Origin: an uncultured Bacteroidales bacterium | GTDB lineage: Bacteria > Bacteroidota > Bacteroidia > Bacteroidales > Paludibacteraceae | Assembly (NCBI GenBank): GCA_900319005.1 | Contig: ONMV01000004.1 | Coordinates: forward strand, 62,001-126,000 | Direction of reading: 5' to 3' | Length of the DNA: 64,000 bases | Part shown: positions 42,838 to 49,976 of the stretch, piece by piece | Layout: every line of letters begins with the position of its first letter | How positions within the stretch are numbered: the first letter of the stretch is position 1 | Program-made: the position numbers and the translations under genes | Notes under the pieces: generated by a model | What the model saw: the letters and a program-made list of their open reading frames with translations, nothing else | Databases searched by the model: none | Told to the model about the DNA's origin: nothing

Positions 42838-44276
42838 TCTTTCACTCCTCTCCCGAGTGTATCGAACATTGCTCCTTCGCGGATGATAATAATCCGATCG
42901 TCGCGCAGTACTTTCTTGCAATGGACATCGCTTCTCTGTACATCCGCTATTCCCATCTCTTCGTTACCCGTCAACCGGCCGCTATAGGTGAAATTATAGG
43001 TATTCAGGTTTTCACAGGTGATATATCCCGAGATGGAATATACACCGTTCTCCTCGCTAATCACCATCTGTCCTTCCGTCGCGTACGAATAATCGGAATA
43101 ATCTTCGCCGTATTGAAAGAACGATTCGGTGGTCATGTTGCCTTCTTTAGTGGAATAGGTACCTGTGATAGCATCTTTAACCGGCGTATTGATATCCAGC
43201 GTGAGATAGATGTTCTCGTTCGTCTTGTCCCATAAATAGAGCGAATAGACGTATTTGTTCTTCTCCGACTCGTCTGCATCAAAATCCAACTGCGCCGTAT
43301 CATAATCCAGGAAGAATGTCTCGCCTTCTTTTGCATTGCCTACGGGGTCTGGGTTCGACTCGAAATATACTTTCACCTCGTAGCAACTCAGGTTTTTCTC
43401 GCAATGGATAGTTACGCTCATATCATTCACTTCGCGAATGACGAGAACAGGGTCTCCGGCTTGTTCCATATCCGGATCGCTCAGATAGGAAAGGACACCT
43501 TGCGAACTGGTGGCGCTGAAATCCTTGCGAACATTACCTTTGATGGAAATACCTTTGATGATATCCGTTGCGGTGAAGGTCAGATCCTCACCGGCCATAC
43601 AACCGAAATAAGCCGCCTCATCTTTTGTGGCGCGCAATATCGAACCCTGCGAACAATGCACCAGTATATTGCCGTCAATGAACGCGTATTCTTTATGATA
43701 GAACTGGGTGTCCTGTACATGCACGGTCTCCGGCTCGAAATAATAGTAATTCCAATCGAGGTCATCCTCCGTCGGTAATTTTTGCTCTTCCGGTACATCG
43801 ATCGTGATTTCACCGTCACCGATAAGAATTTTCTTGATTTGGCGTTGTCCCTGTCCCGTCACGGTGAAAACGACTTGTTTCGTAGCACCCGTCCAAGTGT
43901 CTGTTTTCCAATCGGTTGCAGTAGTAGCGTCTCCGCCGGAAGCCAATTGGCCGGTACTATAGGAAAGCCCCGCGTAAGCCTTATTGCTCGCGTTCGTCTT
44001 TGCAAAAACCATTTGAATTCGGGTGAGGTCGATGTTCGCGTCCTCTGAATTGATCGTGATCGTGTTACCGGTGTACAGACGCATATCGGAAGGCGTTACG
44101 CCATCCCATGACTCTTTGAATGCCGGAGCGGTTGAACCCGCTCCCTTGTCCAGCATGACAATGATACCGTCCTTCTCTTGAATAACATCATCAGCCGAGG
44201 TAAACGTAAACTCCGTTTGTGCCCACGCGCTGAGTGTGAGAAGGGCGCTTGCTATGACAGATAAATACTTCTTCAT
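42834..44276 (-). CDS. Secreted protein with C-terminal sorting-like motif
   Basis: The 480-residue protein has a signal peptide (to about SAWAQ, residue 20). Residues 20-150 form a beta-rich domain with GNTITINSED and QRQIKKILIGDGEITI, like domains seen in surface proteins of this group. About 335-445 (YVYSLYLWDKTNENIYLTLDINTP ... GVYSISGYITC) looks like the domain repeated in the proteins at 58143 and 60398. It ends KKVLRDDRIIIIREGAMFDTLGRGVKE, the short C-terminal motif shared by four secreted proteins here. It is first in the operon and overlaps the giant gene by 4 nt. Confidence 0.72.
   Translation of the reverse strand: MKKYLSVIASALLTLSAWAQTEFTFTSADDVIQEKDGIIVMLDKGAGSTAPAFKESWDGVTPSDMRLYTGNTITINSEDANIDLTRIQMVFAKTNASNKAYAGLSYSTGQLASGGDATTATDWKTDTWTGATKQVVFTVTGQGQRQIKKILIGDGEITIDVPEEQKLPTEDDLDWNYYYFEPETVHVQDTQFYHKEYAFIDGNILVHCSQGSILRATKDEAAYFGCMAGEDLTFTATDIIKGISIKGNVRKDFSATSSQGVLSYLSDPDMEQAGDPVLVIREVNDMSVTIHCEKNLSCYEVKVYFESNPDPVGNAKEGETFFLDYDTAQLDFDADESEKNKYVYSLYLWDKTNENIYLTLDINTPVKDAITGTYSTKEGNMTTESFFQYGEDYSDYSYATEGQMVISEENGVYSISGYITCENLNTYNFTYSGRLTGNEEMGIADVQRSDVHCKKVLRDDRIIIIREGAMFDTLGRGVKE
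42907..42945. repeat. GATGTAC-type repeat before a C-terminal motif
   Basis: On the minus strand GATGTACAGAGAAGCGATG and GTCCATTGCAAGAAAGTACT encode the linker ADVQRSDVHCKKVL. It is a degenerate member of the GTAC family. Confidence 0.5.
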
Positions 44277-44300
44277 CTTCCCATGTTTTCAAAATCGGCC

Positions 44301-44341
44301 GCAAAGGTACAAAAAAAAAATGACATACACAAGTGTGTATG
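44301..44341 (-). promoter_or_regulatory. Promoter of the surface-protein operon with palindromic site
   Basis: CTTG (44330-44333), 20 nt, TACCTTTGC (44301-44309). The -33 box lies in the perfect inverted repeat CATACACAAGTGTGTATG (44324-44341). Promoter and palindrome closely match those at 3587-3627. Confidence 0.85.
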
Positions 44342-44368
44342 CACTTTTTGTTCGAAAAAAAGCAAAAA

Positions 44369-45418
44369 TCATGCCTTTCGCGGGATACAGAGCATCAAAC
44401 CGAGCAATAATAAATAGTAGATACCTACCATTATTAAACTGGCGTGAGCTTGTACAGTGCATCCCGGAAGACTCTCTATCCATTCTACCGAGTGGTTCAT
44501 TGTCCAAGCCAGTATATGTGTCGCTTTACCCACCCATATTCCAAGGCTGCTACCACCTAACGCGATAGTAGCTAATCCGCATGGCACCAACAAAGTAGCC
44601 AAGGGTAATACCATAAGATTGGTCAGCAGGAAATAGGTGCTCGCCTGATGAAAATAATAGATGGTGATACCTAAGGTGCCCAATTGGGCGGCAAGAGAGA
44701 CGATGAGGATTCCGATAAAATAGGCGAGCATTTTGCCCCAAACGGATTGTTTGATATGTCGATATCCCGCTATTCCGATATTTCGAGGGTCCATAAACAC
44801 CACTATCGCAGCAGTAGCTGCAAAACTTAGTTGGAAACTGACACTCCAAAGATCGGAGGGTTTGGCAAGGAGAATAAGCACTGCCGCTGCAGCGATGGTA
44901 TTGAGCGAAAAAGACTGCCTGTAAATCATGCGCCCAAATTCGAAAAGAGTCACCATCAATACCGCCCGTACGACGCTGGGTGTCATACCTGTCAACCATG
45001 CATAAGCCCACATGAAAATGATGATAATGAGGCTGATAACACGTCTTCCCCATTTGTTTTCGTATAGCGGTCTATACCGTCCTCCGAGCGTGAGGAGGGC
45101 TACTAATAAAGCATAGATAATACCCGTGTGCAGTCCGCTTACCGCGAGTACATGTGCTGCGCCTGAGGCTTGAAAATGTTGCCTCAAGGTCTTGTCTAAT
45201 CCTTCTTTGTATCCTAAGGTCAGGGCTCCGACGGTAGCTAATTCATCTCCGCTTAAACCGGCATCCGAAAGGCGCTGATATAGAGCTGTTTGAGTTTGGT
45301 TTGGTCGCGTCTTCTGCCAAGGTTGGCGAAGCGGGTAAAAGCGGTTGCATATAAGTATTGCCATCACCAGAGGTAATAACAATACAATCATTGGGTATGC
45401 TCTAATTCTTTGAATCAC
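44369..45418 (-). CDS. ComEC/Rec2-like competence domain protein, short form
   Basis: The 349-residue membrane protein carries the ComEC competence domain: GLSGDELATVGALTLGYKEGLDKTLRQHFQASGAAHVLAVSGLHTG (about 52-98) followed by eight or so membrane segments and LTGMTPSVVRAVLM near 145. ComEC is the inner-membrane channel for DNA uptake. Both the N-terminal OB-like part and the C-terminal metallo-beta-lactamase part of full ComEC are missing. The start is GTG. It ends the operon response regulator-rpe-comEC; rpe ends 13 nt before it. Confidence 0.85.
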   Translation of the reverse strand: MIQRIRAYPMIVLLLPLVMAILICNRFYPLRQPWQKTRPNQTQTALYQRLSDAGLSGDELATVGALTLGYKEGLDKTLRQHFQASGAAHVLAVSGLHTGIIYALLVALLTLGGRYRPLYENKWGRRVISLIIIIFMWAYAWLTGMTPSVVRAVLMVTLFEFGRMIYRQSFSLNTIAAAAVLILLAKPSDLWSVSFQLSFAATAAIVVFMDPRNIGIAGYRHIKQSVWGKMLAYFIGILIVSLAAQLGTLGITIYYFHQASTYFLLTNLMVLPLATLLVPCGLATIALGGSSLGIWVGKATHILAWTMNHSVEWIESLPGCTVQAHASLIMVGIYYLLLLGLMLCIPRKA

Positions 45419-45431
45419 GCAATACGAATGT

Positions 45432-46082
45432 CTATTGTACTTTCTTCATGGTGCGTATAGCTTCTTCGGGGTCTTTGGCGCCGAAAACGGCACTGCCTGC
45501 AACGAGTACGTCTGCGCCTGCGGCGAACAATTCTGCCGCGTTCCCGGTGTTTACTCCTCCGTCAATTTCGATGAGCGTATTCAGACCGCGCTTGTCAATT
45601 TCGGATCGGATGAACCGGATCTTATCCATCGTTTCGGGTATGAATTTCTGTCCTCCAAAGCCCGCAAAAACGCTCATTAGAAGCACCATGTCCACTTTGT
45701 CCAAATATGGTACCAGACGTTTGACATCTATGTCCGGGTTGATAGTCAAACAAGTGCGAACTCCTTTCGCTTTGATGAGATTGAGAACGGGAATAGGGTC
45801 ATCCACCGCCTCAAGGTGAAAACCAACTGACCATGCTCCGGCGTCACAGAAACGCTCTACGTATTTCTCGGGATGTACAATCATCAGATGCACGTCCAGG
45901 GGTTTGCTGCAATATTTCCTGAAAGGCACCATCAGCGGAAAACCGAAGGATATATTCGGAACAAAAGTGCCGTCCATGACGTCAATGTGCAACCAATCCG
46001 CCTCGGAACGGTTAATCATCTCTAAATCATCTGCCAAATGTCCGAAATCGGCAGAAAGAACAGAAGGAGCAATCAGTTTCAT
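45432..46082 (-). CDS. rpe: Ribulose-phosphate 3-epimerase
   Basis: The 216-residue TIM barrel of the pentose phosphate pathway interconverts ribulose-5-phosphate and xylulose-5-phosphate. Signature parts are IAPSVLSADFGHLADDLEMI at the start, WLHIDVMDGTFVPNISFG near 31 (His and Asp metal ligands), DVHLMIVHPE near 64, VLLMSVFAGFGGQKFIPE near 133 and EIDGGVN near 171. Length is normal. It lies 3 nt after the response regulator and 13 nt before comEC. Confidence 0.98.
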   Translation of the reverse strand: MKLIAPSVLSADFGHLADDLEMINRSEADWLHIDVMDGTFVPNISFGFPLMVPFRKYCSKPLDVHLMIVHPEKYVERFCDAGAWSVGFHLEAVDDPIPVLNLIKAKGVRTCLTINPDIDVKRLVPYLDKVDMVLLMSVFAGFGGQKFIPETMDKIRFIRSEIDKRGLNTLIEIDGGVNTGNAAELFAAGADVLVAGSAVFGAKDPEEAIRTMKKVQ

Positions 46083-46085
46083 TGT

Positions 46086-46766
46086 TTATGATTTAAGATT
46101 TTGATTTACGAGTTTATAACCTTTGTACCGCGCCGCTATTATCTCATAATCAGCAGTCTTTAGGAAAGCACGTAAGTGGTTGATATACACCCCTAAAGAG
46201 CGTGCGGTAAAGGCGTTGTCTTCTTTCCAGAGCGCACTGAGAATCTTATGCTTGTCCACCACCTCTCCTTCCTGCCTGCAGAGCATCAAGAGGAGGTCGC
46301 TTTCACGCGAAGACATATGTTTTCCGTCAAAAGTCTGATGGGTGGCATCAAAGACTTTTCCGTTCAGTTCGAAAACGCGTTGTTTGTTTTCTTCGAATGC
46401 CTTGATTCTGCGCATAATAGCTTCGATGCGACAGATCAGAATATCCATCGAAAATGGCTTCGTTTGATAGTCATCACAGCCTAATTGGAAAGCTCTCATC
46501 TGGTCCTCACGGTCAGTCCGTGTAGTTAAAATAATGAGCGGTATATCCGGCAAGCGGTTACGTATCTCTTTGAGCAACTCATACCCGTTCATTCCGATTC
46601 CCTGCAATTCTGTCAGCACTCCGTCGAAATGCTCCGATGACAAGACGTTTAATCCTGTCTTTCCGTCGCTCACGCGTTGCGCTTTGTAGCCTCGACTGTC
46701 CAAATAGTCGCATAGAACGGTAGAGAGGCTGATGTCGCTGTCTATAACCAGTATTCTCGATGTCAT
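46086..46766 (-). CDS. OmpR-type response regulator with Glu at the phospho-acceptor site
   Basis: The 226-residue protein has a receiver domain (1-120) and a winged-helix DNA-binding domain (about 128-222, with SSRESDLLLMLCRQEGEVVDKHKILSALW and YINHLRAFLK). It resembles RprY-type regulators of Bacteroidota. In the receiver Asp9, Asp11, Thr81 and Lys103 (TKPF) are in place, but the expected phospho-acceptor Asp is Glu53 (GVLTELQG). Regulation by phosphorylation is therefore unlikely in the usual way; Glu can mimic the phosphorylated state. No histidine kinase is near. The start at MTSRILVID was chosen, 17 nt after the -7 box. Confidence 0.92.
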   Translation of the reverse strand: MTSRILVIDSDISLSTVLCDYLDSRGYKAQRVSDGKTGLNVLSSEHFDGVLTELQGIGMNGYELLKEIRNRLPDIPLIILTTRTDREDQMRAFQLGCDDYQTKPFSMDILICRIEAIMRRIKAFEENKQRVFELNGKVFDATHQTFDGKHMSSRESDLLLMLCRQEGEVVDKHKILSALWKEDNAFTARSLGVYINHLRAFLKTADYEIIAARYKGYKLVNQNLKS

Positions 46767-46782
46767 GATACTCAAATTCGTT

Positions 46783-46815
46783 GCAAAGGTACATAAAAAA
46801 AATGACATATGCAAA
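46783..46815 (-). promoter_or_regulatory. Promoter of the response regulator-rpe-comEC operon
   Basis: TTTG (46812-46815), 20 nt, TACCTTTGC (46783-46791). Confidence 0.85.
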
Positions 46816-46836
46816 TAAAAAATGCGCAACAAAATG

Positions 46837-46862
46837 TATATTATATATTAATATATAATATA
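46837..46862. promoter_or_regulatory. Perfect 26-bp AT palindrome
   Basis: Arms of 13 bases (TATATTATATATT) without a loop, 21 nt upstream of the -33 box. It could be a protein-binding site or a DNA-melting site; no function is known. Confidence 0.55.
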
Positions 46863-46932
46863 GTATATGTACATAAATTTTGAGCCATTTTTAGGCTTGT
46901 TTTTGCGCTTACCTCATGGTGACGCATGTCAA

Positions 46933-46976
46933 GCCACCCAGTAACTGCACACTTATAACCCACTAATCACCCACTT
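46933..46976. repeat. CACCCACTAATCA-type tandem repeat
   Basis: Degenerate 11-12-nt units, same family as 3921-3962; the stretch CCCACTAATCACCCACT is identical in both. Confidence 0.7.
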
Positions 46977-47027
46977 GAACATGCTTTTTAGACCGACTGA
47001 CTATTAGTCGTCATGCCACTTAATACT

Positions 47028-47056
47028 AAAAACGGTCGCCACGGGGGTGACGACCG
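47028..47056 (-). terminator. Intrinsic terminator of the FN3 lipoprotein gene
   Basis: CGGTCG / CGACCG stem extended by three more pairs, loop GGGG, followed by TTTTT on the minus strand. Confidence 0.8.
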
Positions 47057-47112
47057 AAATGAGAGAAGGGGGAATGGAATCGCACTAAGATTGGCGGATG
47101 GAAACTATCATG

Positions 47113-48396
47113 TTATTGTAGTATCCACTGCTTAGTTTTGGTATTATAAATAATCAATTTTTGGGCTGTTCCATAATCATTCTCGACTAGAATACCCATT
47201 TTAACCCAACCATCGCTATCCTGATACATTCCGTAATAGAATGTGTGGGTTGTTGTTGAAGCAGAATATGTGGCATCTTCCATCCATTTTTTTACTGTCG
47301 GCTCATAAATTTTCGCAGTCACCTTTGTCGGTTTACCGCATCCACTGGACGTGCTATATGACCACTTAATAATTATTTTGTTAGTAGATGCATTTGCGGT
47401 ATTGCTAGTGATAGATGGGGGACAAGGAGATATTGCATCCTTATCGTACGAAGCTGTTGCATATGAACTCTTATCACTTTCCTTGCCGCTAGCATTTACT
47501 GCAGTTACTTTATAATAATTTGTACCATTCAATGGATTTGAATCATTATATGAATTATAATTGCTCGTTCCAATTTTTGAATACGATCCAGAAGCTGAAG
47601 ATGCTCGATAAATATTATATTTAGATGCCCCACTAACCGCAGTCCATGAGATATAGATATTCGGAACCATTGTTGAACCATTATTAGTTGCGCTCACATT
47701 CGTAGGAGCAGATAGTGTCTCTGAGGAAGTAGAGGAGAAACTACATGAACAATAATCACTAAATTCACTTGTTTTACCATTACTATCTTTAGCCTTTACC
47801 TTATAGTAATTCATGCCATTTAAAGGGCTATTGTCCGTATAGGATGTATTGCTCGTAGTAGTTTGAAGAGAATAAGAACCAGAAGCAGAAGACGCACGAT
47901 AAACACTATATTGATAAGCATTTGACACAGAATTCCAAGAAACGCTAATCGAGGTTGCTCCCTTTACTGCATTCAGTCCTGTTGGAGCAGATATTGTCGG
48001 ATTTGATGGATCTGGATCGGGATCCGGATCCGGATTAGAACCACCATTGTCAAAATAACAATATGCTACATTACTTTGCTTGGTATCTTCACCAAAATAA
48101 TGTATAGCCAGCACATAGTAGTAATTATCTCCGTTGAGAGGATTTTCATCCAAATATGAACTACCATCATATACGGTATAGATATCACTAAAGTCTCCTT
48201 GTTCAGATGCGGAGCGATATATCAAATAAGTATACTCATCTGATAATCCTGCCCACGATAGAGCAACTCCTTCTGATGTTTTAGTGGCAGATAAATAGAA
48301 ACCATCCGCTAAATCGCCTTTTTTACAACCGATTACAACGAGGCAAATCATAAATACCACCATAGCTCCGATGGTCCATAACTTTTTGTTTTTCAT
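47113..48396 (-). CDS. Lipoprotein with three fibronectin type III domains
   Basis: The 427-residue protein has a lipoprotein signal (VVIGC, Cys24). Three FN3-like domains follow (about 33-115, 137-225 and 231-315), each with a core W, YxxYRASSASGSY and NPLNGxNYYKVxA. Domains two and three are close copies. A DPDPDPDPSNP linker separates the first from the second. The last 110 residues form another beta-rich domain with WSYSTSSGCGKPTKVTAKIYEP. It is likely a surface binding or matrix protein. Base composition is more AT-rich than its neighbours, so acquisition by transfer is possible. It sits downstream of a candidate structured RNA. Confidence 0.8.
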   Translation of the reverse strand: MKNKKLWTIGAMVVFMICLVVIGCKKGDLADGFYLSATKTSEGVALSWAGLSDEYTYLIYRSASEQGDFSDIYTVYDGSSYLDENPLNGDNYYYVLAIHYFGEDTKQSNVAYCYFDNGGSNPDPDPDPDPSNPTISAPTGLNAVKGATSISVSWNSVSNAYQYSVYRASSASGSYSLQTTTSNTSYTDNSPLNGMNYYKVKAKDSNGKTSEFSDYCSCSFSSTSSETLSAPTNVSATNNGSTMVPNIYISWTAVSGASKYNIYRASSASGSYSKIGTSNYNSYNDSNPLNGTNYYKVTAVNASGKESDKSSYATASYDKDAISPCPPSITSNTANASTNKIIIKWSYSTSSGCGKPTKVTAKIYEPTVKKWMEDATYSASTTTHTFYYGMYQDSDGWVKMGILVENDYGTAQKLIIYNTKTKQWILQ

Positions 48397-48503
48397 AAAA
48401 ATACCCTAGTATGTGTCGGGCACAACAATTAGATTTATTACCTACTCACTTTTGGCTTTTCGGCTTCCTCCATTGATATTATTATGATATCATGTACATA
48501 CAC

Positions 48504-48788
48504 AAAAAGCGTAGACCTCGTGTTGCTTACTTACACACGAGGCCTTCGCATTGCCCAAACAGTCAAATAAGCAACAGGAAACCTACGCCGATATGACGAA
48601 CCGTTTGTCATAAACGACAAAACGGGGTATGGTCATACCCATAGGCATCTACTGTTCACTTTGATTTTGACTGTTTTTTCGAAAGTTGCGAAGTTTCGTG
48701 TGTCAAATACAAAACGCCAATAAACGCTATTCAATATGTCTGAAAATCCACCCTTATTGAAGAGACATAACCCTCCAGCGTAGATTTT
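48504..48788 (-). ncRNA. Candidate structured non-coding RNA or leader
   Basis: A full promoter starts a minus-strand transcript of about 285 nt with no good reading frame. Within it: an 11-bp perfect long-range pairing (48557-48567 with 48666-48676), a hairpin at about 48601-48625 (CCGTTTTGTC / GACAAACGG), a hairpin with arms GGGTATG / CATACCC near 48626-48641, an inner 8-bp stem (48516-48523 with 48535-48542), and an outer imperfect 20-bp stem (about 48509-48531 with 48566-48588). The last ends in TTTTT (48504-48508), like an intrinsic terminator. The inner and outer stems compete, so it could also be an attenuator for the FN3 gene. Confidence 0.55.
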
Positions 48789-48794
48789 TCGACT

Positions 48795-48827
48795 GCAAAA
48801 TTACATAAATTTTCTTATATGTGCAAA
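48795..48827 (-). promoter_or_regulatory. Promoter of the candidate RNA
   Basis: TTTG (48824-48827), 20 nt, TAATTTTGC (48795-48803). Confidence 0.85.
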
Positions 48828-48851
48828 TAAATGATAAAAAAAATAGAATTT

Positions 48852-48884
48852 TTTGCATATATGCAAGTTTTTTTGTAATTTTGC
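48852..48884 (+). promoter_or_regulatory. Promoter of ansA-pepD
   Basis: TTTG (48852-48855), 20 nt, TAATTTTGC (48876-48884). Confidence 0.85.
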
Positions 48885-48907
48885 ACCGTAAAATTGTTTT
48901 TAACACG

Positions 48908-49930
48908 ATGAGTAAAGTACTTTTGATATCAACTGGCGGTACTATCACGATGGTTCGCGATAAGGTGTCCGGAGCACTTGTGCCTGCGGATATTGAGACC
49001 TTCAAGGCGTATATGCCTGAATTATTCGCGGGTACTATAAAGGTGGAGATAGAGGCTTTCTCGCCCCTTTTGGATTCATCGGACGTTAATCCCGCGGGTT
49101 GGCTGCATATGGCGCAGATGGTCTATGACCATTATGAGGAATATGATGGTTTTGTTATCTTGCATGGTACCGATACGATGAGCTATTCGGCGTCGGCACT
49201 CTCGTTCATGCTGGAAAACCTGTCTAAACCGGTTGTCTTCACGGGTTCGCAGTTACCGGTGGGAGTCTTGCGAAGCGATGCGAAGGAGAATCTGTTAACC
49301 GCCATAGAGATTGCTGCGGCGAAGGATGAAGAGGGGAATGCCATCGTGCCGGAAGTGACTATTTATTTCGAGGATCGTCTCTTCCGCGCGAACCGTACTA
49401 CGAAGCGCAACGCCGAGCATTTCTCTGCGTTTAATAGTTATAACTATCCGGCACTGGCAAAAGCAGGCGTGCATATTACCTATCAGCCTCATTTAGTGCA
49501 TTATAGTGATCCTAAATCACCGCTCGTTTTGCATACGCAGTTCGACCAAAATGTGGCGGTTTTGAAACTTTTCCCCGGTATTCAGCAACCTGTAGTACGC
49601 GCGCTCTTGCGTACGCGTGGTTTAAAAGGAGTGGTGCTTGAGACGTTCGGCGCGGGTAATGCACCTACAGACAAATGGCTCTATCGCGAACTCAAGGCAG
49701 CGGTGGATAGAGGCATTATCATCGTCAATAAGACACAATGCAATACCGGATCTGTGGAGATGGGACTGTACGCGGTTTCTCTCAATTTGATGAAAGCAGG
49801 TGTGATCTCCGGTTACGACATCACAACCGAGGCCCTGCTGACGAAAATGATGCTTGTCTTTGGCGAAGATCCCGAGCATGCAAAAGAACTTCTCTCCAAA
49901 GATTTCTGCGGCGAAATGACGGTGGAATAA
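48908..49930 (+). CDS. ansA: Type I (cytoplasmic) L-asparaginase
   Basis: The 340-residue enzyme hydrolyses asparagine to aspartate and ammonia. The two Thr motifs are visible: ISTGGTITM at the start and ILHGTDTMSYSASALSFML near 85. No signal peptide is present, which fits the cytoplasmic type I form. The ATG 23 nt after the -7 box was chosen; the longer frame overlaps the promoter. pepD follows after 20 nt, so the two may share amino-acid scavenging. Confidence 0.94.
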   Translation: MSKVLLISTGGTITMVRDKVSGALVPADIETFKAYMPELFAGTIKVEIEAFSPLLDSSDVNPAGWLHMAQMVYDHYEEYDGFVILHGTDTMSYSASALSFMLENLSKPVVFTGSQLPVGVLRSDAKENLLTAIEIAAAKDEEGNAIVPEVTIYFEDRLFRANRTTKRNAEHFSAFNSYNYPALAKAGVHITYQPHLVHYSDPKSPLVLHTQFDQNVAVLKLFPGIQQPVVRALLRTRGLKGVVLETFGAGNAPTDKWLYRELKAAVDRGIIIVNKTQCNTGSVEMGLYAVSLNLMKAGVISGYDITTEALLTKMMLVFGEDPEHAKELLSKDFCGEMTVE

Positions 49931-49950
49931 ATGACTAAATAATTGAACAT

Positions 49951-49976
49951 ATGGTAAATGACAAAATGGTAAATGG
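49951..49976. repeat. ATGGTAAATGACAAA repeat at the pepD start
   Basis: One and two-thirds exact 15-nt units; the first ATG is the start codon of pepD. Confidence 0.85.

Larger units (their letters stand above)
46767..47112. other. Gene-free region with promoter, AT palindrome, repeat and terminator
   Basis: Holds the response-regulator promoter (46783-46815), a 26-bp pure-AT palindrome (46837-46862), a CCCACTAATCA-type repeat (46933-46976) and a terminator for the FN3 lipoprotein (47028-47056). No gene seen. Confidence 0.7.
48397..48907. other. Gene-free region between the FN3 gene and ansA
   Basis: About 510 nt without a credible gene. It contains divergent promoters (48795-48827 minus and 48852-48884 plus) and a minus-strand candidate structured RNA. 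Confidence 0.75.

Noticed and set aside
35905-42921. Upstream start at 42921 for the giant protein
   Set aside because: It would add 28 charged residues before the signal peptide and overlap the previous gene by 88 nt; the GTG at 42837 overlaps by only 4 nt.
47113-48396. FN3 lipoprotein as part of a mobile element
   Set aside because: It is AT-richer than its neighbours, but there are no integrase, transposase or terminal repeats nearby.
48504-48788. RNase P RNA, tmRNA or signal recognition particle RNA
   Set aside because: None of the hallmark strings (for example GAGGAAAGTCC-like, a tRNA-like end or the GGAAG loop) could be found; left as unknown.
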